Shown: one piece after another, positions 25,839 to 34,660 of the stretch | Layout: each line of letters starts with the position of its first letter | Numbering within the stretch: position 1 is the stretch's first letter | Source of the DNA: Acidimicrobiaceae bacterium | GTDB taxonomy: Bacteria > Actinomycetota > Acidimicrobiia > Acidimicrobiales > RAAP-2 | Direction: 5' to 3' | Assembly: GCA_003160635.1 (NCBI GenBank) | Contig: PMLV01000206.1 | Span: forward strand, 1-64,000 | Length of the DNA: 64,000 bases | Program-made: the position numbers and the translations under genes | Notes under the pieces: generated by a model | What the model was told of the DNA's origin: nothing | The model's input: the letters and a program-made list of their open reading frames with translations, nothing else | Databases searched by the model: none

Positions 25839-27395
25839 ATGGACATCGCCGACATCGCGCGTGACGCGCCTGACAAGGTAGCCGTCACCGTCACCTCGGG
25901 TCGCAGCATCTCCTACGGCGAGCTGTTGCGGCGCTCGAACCAGGTTGCCCACCTGCTGTACGACGCCGGACTGCGGCGGGGCGACGGAATCGTGCTCATG
26001 CTGCCCAATTGCATCGAGTTCTACGAGTTGGCCTGGGGTGCCCAGCGTTCCGGCCTGTACTACACACCGGTGAACACGCATCTGACCGCCGACGAGATCG
26101 CCTACATCATCGATGATTCCGGGGCGAAGGCCGTTTTCATCCATGCCTCGGCGAGCGCACTCGCCTCGGAACTCGCAGCGTCCACACGAGGCGCCGGGAC
26201 GGGGGCGGTGACGGGTGTGCGCTTCGTCGTCGGTGGCGACCTGGCGGGTTACGACAACTTCGACGAGGCGATGCGCGTGGCCCCCCACAGCGAACCCCCC
26301 GAGCCCTCACAGGGCACCGAGATGCTCTATTCCTCGGGGACGACAGGACGCCCCAAGGGGGTACGCCGGCCATTGCCGGGCCAGGAGGGATCGTTCGCGC
26401 AATCTGCCACGGAAGCGGGGCTCCGCGCCCTCTACCAGATGGACAGCAACAGCGTGTACCTGTCGCCCGCGCCGCTCTATCACAGCGCGCCGCTCGCCTA
26501 CACGATGGCCGTCCTCCGCATGGGAGCGACGGCGGTGGTCATGGAGCGCTTCGACCCGGAGGCAACGCTGCGCCTGATTGAGGAGTACCGCGTCACCCAC
26601 GCCCAGTTCGTGCCGACCATGTTCGTGCGTCTGCTCAAGTTGGCCCCGACACTTCGTTCTCGCTACGACATCTCCAGCCTGCAATGTGCGATCCACGCCG
26701 CCGCGCCGTGTCCGGTCGAGGTGAAGGCTCAGATGCTCGAGTGGTGGGGACCCATCATCTACGAGTACTACACGGGCACCGAAGCCATCGGCGGAACCAT
26801 CATCGGACCCGAGGAGTGGATGGCGCACCCGGGCTCGGTCGGCAAACCCTTGTCTCCCGTCCACATCCTCGATGAGGACGGCGCGGAGCTGCCCACCGGC
26901 CAACCGGGGAGGATCTTCTTCGACGGGGGAGCGCCCTTCGAATATCACAATGACCCGGCCAAGACGGCCTCGATCCAAAACGATCAGGGCTGGCGCACCC
27001 TCGGCGACGTGGGATACGTCGACACTGAGGGCTACCTCTACCTCACCGATCGGGCGACCTTCATGATCGTCTCCGGCGGTGTGAACATCTACCCCCAGGA
27101 GGCCGAGAACATCCTCGTCATGCATCCCAAGGTCGCCGATGTGGCGGTCTTCGGCGTGCCGAACGAGGAGTTCGGAGAGGAGGTCAAAGCCGTCGTCCAG
27201 CCCCTCGCCTGGGCCGATGCCGGTGACCACCTGGCCGATGAACTGATAGGCCTTTGCCGCTCACGCCTGGCCGGCTACAAGTGCCCGAGGACGATTGACT
27301 TCATCCGCGAGCTTCCCCGCGACCCGAACGGCAAGCTCTACAAGCGCCGCCTGCGCGACGACTACTGGGCCGGTCACAGCACGCGGCTGCTCTGA
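25839..27395 (+). CDS. AMP-forming acyl-CoA ligase (ligase 3)
   Basis: A 518-residue ANL enzyme. The ATG at 25839 is preferred to an in-frame GTG at 25824, because GAGG at 25826-25829 is correctly spaced for it. Motifs: LYSSGTTGRPKGVRRPL (A3, about residue 165), YEYYTGTEAIGG (A5), LGDVGYVDTEGYLYLTDR (A7), FMIVSGGVNIYPQE (A8) and DPNGKLYKRRL (catalytic Lys near the end). The sequence resembles bile-acid/fatty-acid-type ligases of actinobacteria, but the substrate cannot be fixed. Convergent with the kinase gene, 28 bp away. Confidence 0.88.
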   Translation: MDIADIARDAPDKVAVTVTSGRSISYGELLRRSNQVAHLLYDAGLRRGDGIVLMLPNCIEFYELAWGAQRSGLYYTPVNTHLTADEIAYIIDDSGAKAVFIHASASALASELAASTRGAGTGAVTGVRFVVGGDLAGYDNFDEAMRVAPHSEPPEPSQGTEMLYSSGTTGRPKGVRRPLPGQEGSFAQSATEAGLRALYQMDSNSVYLSPAPLYHSAPLAYTMAVLRMGATAVVMERFDPEATLRLIEEYRVTHAQFVPTMFVRLLKLAPTLRSRYDISSLQCAIHAAAPCPVEVKAQMLEWWGPIIYEYYTGTEAIGGTIIGPEEWMAHPGSVGKPLSPVHILDEDGAELPTGQPGRIFFDGGAPFEYHNDPAKTASIQNDQGWRTLGDVGYVDTEGYLYLTDRATFMIVSGGVNIYPQEAENILVMHPKVADVAVFGVPNEEFGEEVKAVVQPLAWADAGDHLADELIGLCRSRLAGYKCPRTIDFIRELPRDPNGKLYKRRLRDDYWAGHSTRLL

Positions 27396-27423
27396 ACGGT
27401 CGCAACCCGGACCGCCTTCACGG

Positions 27424-28416
27424 TCAGGCCAGGCCGAGCACGCGGCGGGCCGACACGAGCAGCGGGTTGCGCGCGTTGTCCACCGGCGCGACCTCGCGGC
27501 CGCGTCGACGGGAGTTGCGGATGATCAACGCGCTCGCGGCGGCCTGCTTGTACCGCACGAGGGCGGCGAACCACTCGAGGTCGGAAACCTTTCCCCCGCT
27601 GGTTTCCTCGTAGGCGCCGAGCAACGCAGCGTCGCTGGGCATCCCGTCAGCCGTCGGCCTGCCGAGCGCGGGATCGGGGTTGGCCATCATCAAGAACCAC
27701 GCCAGGTCCACCCGCGGGTCACCGCGCGACCAGATCTCCCAGTCGATCACCGAGACGACCCGGTGTCCCAGGGACAACGTGTTCCCCAGTCGGTAATCAC
27801 CGTGCAGGAGTACCGGGGACCCGCTGGGCGGGGTCGTGGTCCGCAGCCTCTCACCGACGTCCTCAGATCCAAGTCGCAGATCGTCCTCGCACGCGGCGAA
27901 TGAATTCGTCCACCGCTCGACTTCGGCGTCGAGCGTCGTCGGCGGCTCCGCGCCGAACCCGACCGCCTCCGGGTCGACCGCGTGAAGATGGCCGAGCACG
28001 CGGGCGGCGTGCAACTCGCGATCGTGCACTTCTTCGGGAGGCGGCCGGTTCTCGGGCGGGAGAAAACTCGGTTCGATGCATTCCCCCGCTTCGAACGACA
28101 TGACGAAGAACGGCGGCGCTTCGGGCGGAGCCCCCGGATCCTCGGCGAGCACACGCGGCACCGGCACGGGCGTCACACCCAAGGCCGCCAGGAGGCGCGC
28201 TTGGCGCAGGACGTCGCGGTTCTTCGTAGGCTCCAGACCGGGCGGCGCCACCTTGACCACGACCTGCTCGGGCCGGCCCTCGACCGTGACGGTGGCCGAA
28301 TACGTGAGGCTCGAGACGCCGCCCTGGAGCGCCATCAGCTCACCGACGGCGTGCCCGGGCATGACCCGGCCCACGCGGGCGCAGAGCTCGTTCTCGTCCA
28401 AGGTGGTGACAGGCAC
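27424..28416 (-). CDS. APH-type phosphotransferase, probable 4-hydroxyacyl-CoA kinase (LvaA / ACAD10-11 kinase-like)
   Basis: A 330-residue protein kinase-like fold of the aminoglycoside phosphotransferase family. The ATP-binding lysine is likely in VVVKV (Lys55), the catalytic loop is HGDYRLGN (His205, Asp207, Asn212) and the metal-binding Asp is Asp225 in IDWE. The same domain is fused to an acyl-CoA dehydrogenase in human ACAD10/ACAD11, and it is the separate protein LvaA in the levulinate operon of Pseudomonas putida, where 4-hydroxyacyl-CoA is phosphorylated before phosphate elimination. The gene starts 6 bp after the dehydrogenase at 28423, which has the matching C-terminal signature, so this role is well supported by context though not proven. 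Confidence 0.82.
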   Translation of the reverse strand: MPVTTLDENELCARVGRVMPGHAVGELMALQGGVSSLTYSATVTVEGRPEQVVVKVAPPGLEPTKNRDVLRQARLLAALGVTPVPVPRVLAEDPGAPPEAPPFFVMSFEAGECIEPSFLPPENRPPPEEVHDRELHAARVLGHLHAVDPEAVGFGAEPPTTLDAEVERWTNSFAACEDDLRLGSEDVGERLRTTTPPSGSPVLLHGDYRLGNTLSLGHRVVSVIDWEIWSRGDPRVDLAWFLMMANPDPALGRPTADGMPSDAALLGAYEETSGGKVSDLEWFAALVRYKQAAASALIIRNSRRRGREVAPVDNARNPLLVSARRVLGLA

Positions 28417-28422
28417 GGATCT

Positions 28423-29715
28423 CTATGCCCGCCTGGCCGCATGGCGGTCCACCCGCTCGGTGTACTCCCTCAGTTCTTCGTCGGAGTCGATGAGGGCTTG
28501 GAACTTCTGGCGGGCCAGGGCCCGCTTGGCCGGCAGGTACTCGCGCGGGAACAGGCCTTCGTGGGGCTGGTAATTCTTCACCAGGTTCCGGGCGATCGTC
28601 ACCTTGTGGACCTCGTCCGGGCCGTCCACCATCGACATGGACGGCGAACTGGACCATATGTCCTTCAGCGGCAACAGGTCCGTCGTACCGAGCGCCCCGT
28701 GCATATGGTGGGCCCGGTAGATGACATCCCTGAGGACCCTGGCCGCTGTGACCTTGCATGCGGCGATGTCGGTACGGACCTCCCGGCCGCTGCTGTTGTC
28801 GATCTTCCAGGCCGTCTGGAGCACCAGGAGCCTGAGCATCTCGACCTGCATGTAGGAGTCGGCGATGTCGTTCTGGACACTCTGGTAGTCGAAGATCAGG
28901 TGGCCTCTCGATTCTCGGGAGATCGCCCGCTCGCACATCATGTCGAGCGCCATCTTCACTTGGGCGACGGTGCGCATGGCATGGTGGATGCGGCCACCAC
29001 CCAGCCGAAACTGGGCCACCTGCTGGGCGCCACCCTCGGGGCCGAGGAGATTGCCCGCCGGGACCCGCACGTCGTTGTAGCGGATGTGGGCGTGGATACC
29101 GGATCCGAGCAGGAACTCGAGGCCTGGTGTGCCCTGCTCGACGATGAACATCCCGTTGTTGCACATGACGATGATGATGTCGGCGGTCTTGCCGAAGCTC
29201 GAGAACCATTTCTCGCCGTTGATGACCCACTCGTCACCGTCTCTGACGGCGTGGGTCCTGAAGCCGTGGGTGTCGGCACCCCCCTGGGGCTCCGTCATGG
29301 AAAAGCAGGAGTGGATCTCCTGGTTGAAGAGCGGCTCCAGGTACTTCGCTTTTTGTTCGGGTGTCCCGTAACGCGCCAGGATGTCCATGTTGCCCGTGTC
29401 GGGCGCCTGACAGCCGAAAATAGACGGCGCGGCCATATTTCGTCCGAGGATTTCGTTCACCAGGGCCAATTTCAATTGGCCGAAACCGGGACCGCCGATC
29501 TCTTTGTCCAAGAAAATCCCCCAGAGCCCGCGCTCCTTCACCTGCTGCTTGAGGCCGTCGACGATCTCCTCGAGCTTTTTCGGCAAGCGAGCACCGCTCC
29601 AGAAGTCAACGGGGAAGGCGAGGGTCAGTGGCTCAATCTGCTCCCGGCAGAAGTGCTCGATCCAGTCGAGTCGCTCCTGCCATTGCGGATCAGTTGAAAA
29701 ATCCCAGGCCATCAA
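28423..29715 (-). CDS. ACAD10/11- or LvaC-like acyl-CoA dehydrogenase
   Basis: A 430-residue acyl-CoA dehydrogenase. It has MTEPQGGADTHGFRTHA near residue 130 (the family motif with A for S), NGEKWFSSFGKTADI, and RESRGHLIFDYQSVQNDIADSYMQ. The C-terminal loop is VDGPDEVHKVTIARN in place of the EGT Glu loop; the GPDEVH sequence is the mark of the ACAD10/ACAD11 group, which converts 4-phosphohydroxyacyl-CoA to an enoyl-CoA. With the kinase at 27424 it would open a route for 4-hydroxy acids (inference from family). Its start has a second in-frame ATG at the next codon. It lies 112 bp downstream of the broken P450. Confidence 0.87.
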   Translation of the reverse strand: MMAWDFSTDPQWQERLDWIEHFCREQIEPLTLAFPVDFWSGARLPKKLEEIVDGLKQQVKERGLWGIFLDKEIGGPGFGQLKLALVNEILGRNMAAPSIFGCQAPDTGNMDILARYGTPEQKAKYLEPLFNQEIHSCFSMTEPQGGADTHGFRTHAVRDGDEWVINGEKWFSSFGKTADIIIVMCNNGMFIVEQGTPGLEFLLGSGIHAHIRYNDVRVPAGNLLGPEGGAQQVAQFRLGGGRIHHAMRTVAQVKMALDMMCERAISRESRGHLIFDYQSVQNDIADSYMQVEMLRLLVLQTAWKIDNSSGREVRTDIAACKVTAARVLRDVIYRAHHMHGALGTTDLLPLKDIWSSSPSMSMVDGPDEVHKVTIARNLVKNYQPHEGLFPREYLPAKRALARQKFQALIDSDEELREYTERVDRHAARRA

Positions 29716-29827
29716 GGAACCCGAATCTTCCCGGACCCGGTCCGGATGATGTCATGCCTGGAGGGTAACTCCTTGGAGCAACTCTGGCGAGCCCAATGGT
29801 GGCCCGGCGCGTGCTCACCGGTGCCGC

Positions 29828-30610
29828 TCACGGCGTCCAGACGAGCGGAACGCTCTCCACGTGCCGGAGTCCGGGCAGGTAGTTGAGCTCGGTCCCGGGT
29901 GCCAGTTCGTAGTCCGGGATACGGCGGTGCCATTCACGCAGCGTGACCCGCAGCTCACGCCGGGCCAGGTGCGACCCGGTCGAAATACTCGTAGAATCTC
30001 CTGGCCGGTTTGCTCTTGAAGGCGTCGTCGTTCATCGCCCGATGGCCCGGCGACATCTCTCATGTCGAGCATGGACGCGCCACCCGGCCGGAGGATGCCG
30101 TCTTTTGAGGCGGAGGAACGGGTGGAGTTCCTCCAGCGGCAGGCCCATCAGTCCCAGGAACACCGAAGAGGGGAACGGTACGGCGAATTCCTCTGTGAAG
30201 TCGCAGTCTCCCCGCTCCACGAATGCGTCCATGAAGTGGTCGACGCGCTCGGCGATGTCCGCCTCGGCGGCGTCCATCTTCTTCGGGGCAAAGAGCGGGT
30301 CGAGGATCTTGCGGTACTTGAGGTGCGCAGGGGGATCGACACTCAACGGCAGGAGTGGGCGTACATCGCCCAGCTGCACCAGGCCTTCGGAGGTGAAACG
30401 ACCGGGGTCGCGCAGCACCTCGTTGACCGCGGAGCGGCTGGAGGCGATGACGAACCCGTCGACGGGTTTGCAGGCGCCTCCCTCCTCGAGCATCCGCGCG
30501 TAACGGGGTCGGGGGTCGGAAAGGTCGAACATTTCCTCGAGGGGTTCCATCCCCTGAGTCATGTCGAGGCCGGTCGCCGCCTTTCCCGCGCCTGCCTCGG
30601 CCTCGGTCAT
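29828..30610 (-). pseudogene. Cytochrome P450 remnant with frameshifts and a large internal deletion
   Basis: The first about 168 codons from 30610 read as a normal P450 N-terminus (ITSSRSAV-type B-helix region VIASSRSAVNEVLRDPGRF, then LPLSVDPPAHLKYRKILDPLF, then GLMGLPLEELHPFLRL). At about 30110 one extra base in an AAAA run shifts the frame; the correct continuation LKDGILRPGG is read in the next frame. A further shift is needed to read AFKSKPARRFYEYFDRV. The sequence then jumps to GSHLARRELRVTLREWHRRIPDYE, the end of a P450 just after the haem cysteine, and stops at 29828. The I-helix, ExxR and haem-binding loop, some 180-200 residues, are missing, so no function can remain. It lies between amidohydrolase C1 and the LvaC-like gene. 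Confidence 0.88.
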
Positions 30611-30708
30611 GTCGTGCCCCCTCCATCACATCCTCCGGCGCCCCCCGGCCTCCCCGGGAGATCGAAGCTGGTGGCCGAGAAGTTCGACGTGCTGCGAGCC
30701 CTCAGGCC

Positions 30709-31974
30709 TCAGCTCGGTAAGGCGGCCACCTGTGGTCCGTGGTTCTTCATGCCATAGCTCTTGAGCGTGATGTCGACGTCCGTCGCTTCGGCGCGTAGTG
30801 CACCCACCGTGCACTGTGCACGGTCCCGGTGGGCGAACGGCTCGAAGTTGTAGAACCGGCAGGCGTTCTCCCACGTGATCTTGTGGATCTCGTCGTCGGG
30901 CACCCCGGCCGCCTGGAACGACTTCCAGGCTGACTCGGGTGCGGTCGGCCAGGTGCAGTCGGAGTGCGGGTAGTCGCACTCCCAGGCGATGTTCTCGATC
31001 CCGATGTCGTAACGCAGGCGCAAGCCGGTGTAGTCGTCGATGAAGCAGGTCAGCACCCGATCCTTGAACACCTGGCTGGGCAGCTGGTCGCCGAAGTCCT
31101 GACCCGTCCAGCGATGGTGCCGCTCATAGGTGTAGTCGGCCCGCTCGAGCCAGTACGGGACCCAGCCGATGCCCCCCTCGGCCAGTGCGAACTTGGCCCG
31201 GGGAAACTTGCGCAGCACGGGCGACCAGAGCAGTTCTGCCGCGAACACGCCAGTGTTGAACGGCATCGTGTGGATCATGGTGTCGAACGGCGAGCGGGGC
31301 ATGTACTCAGGCGAACTGCCGAAATGGAAGACCATGACGGTGTCGGTGTCCTCGCAGGCCTGCCAGGCCGGGTCCCACTCGTCCCCGTGGTGGTCCGGCA
31401 ACCCGAACCGGTGTGTGTCGGAGTGGAAGGAGACAGCGTGGCACCCCTTGGCCGCCATCCGGTAGATCTCTTCGGCCATCCATTCCGGTCCGAGACTGAA
31501 ACCGGAGAGGGCGAGCGGTATGAAGCGCCCCGGGTAGATCCCGCACCACTCGTCCATGTGCCAATCGTTGTAGGCCCGGATCATGCAGCCCGCCAACTCC
31601 CGGTCCCCGCTCTGGAGGAAGTACTGACCTCCGAGACCTGGCCACGAGGAGAAGCACATGGAACCCAGAACGCCGTTCACGTTCATGTCGCGGATTCGCT
31701 CGTGGACGTCCCAGGTTCCCTTCCTGACTTCGTCGAACGAGCCCGGATCGTTCCCCCACTCCTCGGGGATGCGCCCCGCCACCGCATTGAGACCGAAGCT
31801 CGAAACCTCGTTGCCTTCTATCGACCAGGCGTCGGTCCCGTTCTCCCGGTGGATGACCCGGGGCACGCGATCGCGGTACTTGGCCGGGAAGTGGTCCACG
31901 AAGTAGTCGCTCATCGAAGGCGGCTCGACCAGATGATCATCGACGCTGACCAGGATCATGTCCTCAAGCTGCAT
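30709..31974 (-). CDS. Amidohydrolase-2-type metal-dependent hydrolase C1
   Basis: A 421-residue TIM-barrel hydrolase. The ATG at 31974 is chosen out of three nearby, because GAGGAGG stands 6 bases before it and the protein then begins MQLEDMILVSVDDHLVEPP. The N-terminal metal motif is VDDHLVEP; the C-terminal edge reads AWECDYPHSDCTWP near residue 335, where most relatives have SDFPH; the barrel strand LAEGGIGWVPYWLER is shared with the protein at 41612 and marks the same subgroup. Its promoter contains the operator at 32014, 39 bp from the start. The P450 remnant and the LvaC/LvaA-like pair follow it. Confidence 0.86.
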   Translation of the reverse strand: MQLEDMILVSVDDHLVEPPSMSDYFVDHFPAKYRDRVPRVIHRENGTDAWSIEGNEVSSFGLNAVAGRIPEEWGNDPGSFDEVRKGTWDVHERIRDMNVNGVLGSMCFSSWPGLGGQYFLQSGDRELAGCMIRAYNDWHMDEWCGIYPGRFIPLALSGFSLGPEWMAEEIYRMAAKGCHAVSFHSDTHRFGLPDHHGDEWDPAWQACEDTDTVMVFHFGSSPEYMPRSPFDTMIHTMPFNTGVFAAELLWSPVLRKFPRAKFALAEGGIGWVPYWLERADYTYERHHRWTGQDFGDQLPSQVFKDRVLTCFIDDYTGLRLRYDIGIENIAWECDYPHSDCTWPTAPESAWKSFQAAGVPDDEIHKITWENACRFYNFEPFAHRDRAQCTVGALRAEATDVDITLKSYGMKNHGPQVAALPS

Positions 31975-32013
31975 CCCCATCCTCCTCATCCGCGGTTCCG
32001 CTTCGACCAATTG

Positions 32014-32029
32014 TTTAGCACTCGCCCAA
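32014..32029. promoter_or_regulatory. Palindromic operator, site 3
   Basis: TTTAGCACTCGCCCAA; on the other strand TTGGGCGAGTGCTAAA. It lies 39 bp upstream of the start of amidohydrolase C1, in the 72-bp gap between that gene and ligase 4. Confidence 0.7.
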
Positions 32030-32046
32030 CTCTTGCGACAAGTGGA

Positions 32047-33750
32047 TCAGGTGCGTTCGAACGGGAGCGGGTGGCCGGGACCGGCCTGCAAAGAGGCCCG
32101 TAACACGTGTTTTTGAATCTTCCCGGATGCGGTGCGGGGGAATTCGTCAACGAAGTGCAACTCTTCGGGCCACTTCTGACGAGCCAACCCACCCGTTTCC
32201 AAGTGCGATCGGACCGACTCGAGAACGAAGGTCGGGGCATCAGGCAGCAGCCGGATGACGGCAGCTCCATGTTCGCCGTAGCGGGCGTCGGGAGCGGCCA
32301 CCACGGCGACCTCGGCCACCCCGGTGATGGTGGCCATCAGTTCCTCGACCTCGGCGGCGGAGATGTTCTCGCCCCCGCGGATGATGATGTCCTTCTTGCG
32401 GTCGGTGATGGTCAGGTAGCCCTCCGGGTCGAGATATCCCGTGTCCCCCGTGTCGTACCAGCCGTCGGCGTCTATTGCCTCGGCCGTGAGGGCCGGGTCG
32501 ACATAGCCCACGAAGAGTTCGGGTCCCCGGGAGTGGATCTCACCCGGTTGACCGACCGGAACCGGGTGGCCATCAGGGTCGAGTAATCGGATCTCTGATC
32601 CGGGCATGATCCGCCCGTCGGTGAAGTTCTTCTTCTCCATTGGGTCCGTGTGCACCGACCCGGTGGTGGACGGGTGCTCGGTGGACCCGTAGGCCCGAAC
32701 GATGGAGATGCCGAGTTCCGTGGCCCGCCGGGCCACCTCCGCCGGGACGGGCGCGCCGCCCATGGTCAGACGGGCGACGTAGGGAAGATGCACCTGTGGG
32801 TCAAAATCCGGGTGATCGAGCAGGCTGAGGAGGAAGAAAGGTGGCCCCCCCTGTAGTGCGACAGCGTCTTGCGCCATGGCGGCGAGCACGGTGGCCGGGT
32901 CCCACGCGTCGATGAGGTCAAGGGGGGTCTTTCCGAAGAGCGGGCTCATCACCGACGAGAGCCCGGTGATGTGCCCGACCGGTGACCGCGTGATGTTGGC
33001 CGTTGGCCGCACGGGTGCCGCCGAGGTGTCCTGAGCCAGGAACGACGCCCAGGTGCGCCGGTCTGCGAGGAACGAACGGTGCGTGTGAATGACCCCCTTG
33101 GGGTCCGCGGTCGTGCCCGAGGTGTACCCGACGATCGCCGGAGTGTCGGGATCCACCCGGATGGGTCGATCCGGTGGATCACCCAGTTCGAGCGCCTGCG
33201 ACCATGAAAGGACAGTCGTGGCCAATTGTGGAATCGGTCCGGCTTCAGCCGGGACCACCACCACCAACTCGAGATCGGGCAGATCGGGGAGGCCGGCCTC
33301 GAGGTTCGCCACGTAGTCCTGACGGGCAAAGTGATCAGCCGTGATGAGTACCCGGGCCCCGCTCTGTCGAAGGATGTGTCCCACCTCCTTCGACCCGTAG
33401 ATATGGACGATAGGAATCAGCACCACGCCCAGCGGAAGCAATCCGTAGAAGCAAGCAACTGCCTCAGCCCAATTCGGAAGTTGGAAGGCAACCACGTCCC
33501 CGGGAACGATCCCGTGACGAACGAGGGCACCGGCGAGGCGGCGACCCATGTCGCCCACGTCCCCGATGGTGCCGACGAAGGGATGGACCCGGGAGCGGAC
33601 ACGGCACCGGACCGCCGAGGCATCCTTGACACCCCTATAGGCAATCTCGGTCAACGTATCGTCGTTCCACCAATCGGAGTTCTTATAGTGACGAGCCAGA
33701 TCAAGCGACGGATACCGCAGCTGCCAGCGCGAGCGCGAGTCCATGCTCAT
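32047..33750 (-). CDS. AMP-forming acyl-CoA ligase (ligase 4), cyclohexanecarboxylate-CoA-ligase-like
   Basis: A 567-residue ANL enzyme. Motifs: IVGYTSGTTADPKGVIHTH (A3, about residue 210), VRAYGSTEHPSTTG (A5), YDTGDTGYLDPEGYLTITDR (A7), DIIIRGGENISAAE (A8), and TASGKIQKHVLR with the catalytic lysine. The sequence around the A5 motif (YGSTEHPS) and the N-terminal W/Y-rich start resemble AliA-type ligases of cyclic carboxylates, but this is only a resemblance. ATGs at 33750 and 33744 are both possible. It follows the enoyl-CoA hydratase by 22 bp and the two probably form one unit from the operator at 34586. Confidence 0.87.
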   Translation of the reverse strand: MSMDSRSRWQLRYPSLDLARHYKNSDWWNDDTLTEIAYRGVKDASAVRCRVRSRVHPFVGTIGDVGDMGRRLAGALVRHGIVPGDVVAFQLPNWAEAVACFYGLLPLGVVLIPIVHIYGSKEVGHILRQSGARVLITADHFARQDYVANLEAGLPDLPDLELVVVVPAEAGPIPQLATTVLSWSQALELGDPPDRPIRVDPDTPAIVGYTSGTTADPKGVIHTHRSFLADRRTWASFLAQDTSAAPVRPTANITRSPVGHITGLSSVMSPLFGKTPLDLIDAWDPATVLAAMAQDAVALQGGPPFFLLSLLDHPDFDPQVHLPYVARLTMGGAPVPAEVARRATELGISIVRAYGSTEHPSTTGSVHTDPMEKKNFTDGRIMPGSEIRLLDPDGHPVPVGQPGEIHSRGPELFVGYVDPALTAEAIDADGWYDTGDTGYLDPEGYLTITDRKKDIIIRGGENISAAEVEELMATITGVAEVAVVAAPDARYGEHGAAVIRLLPDAPTFVLESVRSHLETGGLARQKWPEELHFVDEFPRTASGKIQKHVLRASLQAGPGHPLPFERT

Positions 33751-33772
33751 ACCCTGGCAGGGCCTTGTCGGT

Positions 33773-34552
33773 TCATCGAGCCTCGAACCGTGGCGGCCGA
33801 CCCTCCCCGGCGGCGCGGACGCCTTCTGTCCAGTCCGACGTCGATTGCAGCCATTCCTGCTCTATCGCCTCGTGCTCCGAGGCCACCCGGAACCGCTCGA
33901 CCATGTCGGCTCGCATGGTCTGGCGGATCGACCGTATGGCGAGTGGTGCGGACGAGGCGATCTCCGCTGCGAGCGCGTGGGCCCCGGCGCGTACCTCGTC
34001 GCGGGAGACCAACCCATCGCACAGCCCGATCGCCAGCGCCTCTTCTCCCTTGACCCTTCGCCCGGTGAAGAGCAGATTGAGGGCATGTTGCTGGCCGATG
34101 ATGGCGGGGAGGGTGACGGTAAGCCCGAGGATGTGGTGGAATCCGAACCGGGCGAAGTTGGCTGAGAACCTCGCCTCCGGACAAGCAATGCGAAAGTCCG
34201 CCAGACACGCCAGACCGAAGCCGGCACCGATCGCGGCACCTTGTACGGCAGCCACGACGGGCGTCTTGACGGAGAAGAGCCGGGCCGCCTCCCGGTACAG
34301 CAGATCCGGACCGACGGATCGTCCATCGGTCGCACTTCCCGAAAGATTGGCCCCGGCACAGAAATGCTTGCCTTCTGAGCAGAGCAGGATCGCTCGGCAA
34401 TCGACCAATGCATCGAGTGCGGCATAGGCGTCGCCCAGCGCTTCGATCACGTCGGTCTCGAAGAAATTCTCGGGTGGTCGGTGGATCTCGACGGTGGCGA
34501 CGAAGGAATCGTCGACGGTCGCCGTCACATCTCCAAAACGCTCGTCGAACAT
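33773..34552 (-). CDS. Enoyl-CoA hydratase/isomerase (crotonase) family protein
   Basis: A 259-residue crotonase-fold protein. The oxyanion-hole segments are present: EGKHFCAGANL (about residues 64-74) and GAAIGAGFGLACLADFRIA (about 112-130). The segment that carries the first catalytic Glu in true hydratases (FPE-like, near residue 144) reads HHILGLTVTLPAIIG here, without Glu, so this could be an isomerase, hydrolase or atypical lyase instead of a classical hydratase. It is the only crotonase in the window and no MaoC-type hydratase was seen, so it is the main candidate for the hydration step. Divergent from dehydrogenase pair 3 with the operator at 34586 between. Confidence 0.85.
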   Translation of the reverse strand: MFDERFGDVTATVDDSFVATVEIHRPPENFFETDVIEALGDAYAALDALVDCRAILLCSEGKHFCAGANLSGSATDGRSVGPDLLYREAARLFSVKTPVVAAVQGAAIGAGFGLACLADFRIACPEARFSANFARFGFHHILGLTVTLPAIIGQQHALNLLFTGRRVKGEEALAIGLCDGLVSRDEVRAGAHALAAEIASSAPLAIRSIRQTMRADMVERFRVASEHEAIEQEWLQSTSDWTEGVRAAGEGRPPRFEAR

Positions 34553-34585
34553 GTTCGCCCCCTGGACAGCCCAACCAGTATGGTT

Positions 34586-34601
34586 TTGGGCGAGTGCCCA
34601 T
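34586..34601. promoter_or_regulatory. Palindromic operator, site 4
   Basis: TTGGGCGAGTGCCCAT, arms TGGGC/GCCCA. It stands 33 bp from the hydratase start (minus) and 59 bp from the dehydrogenase pair 3 start (plus), within the 108-bp divergent gap. Confidence 0.75.
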
Positions 34602-34660
34602 GTACGCTAATTCGCTATCGGCACCCAATTCAAATGGGCCGGATCACCTAACATCGCCAC

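Noticed and set aside
27982-29697. 571-codon open frame opposite the LvaC-like dehydrogenase and kinase
   Set aside because: No domain pattern is visible, and both minus-strand genes show full catalytic motifs.
29815-30072. Small open frame as an independent gene
   Set aside because: It is one of the three frames of the P450 remnant; the recognisable P450 end is read in a different frame across the same bases.
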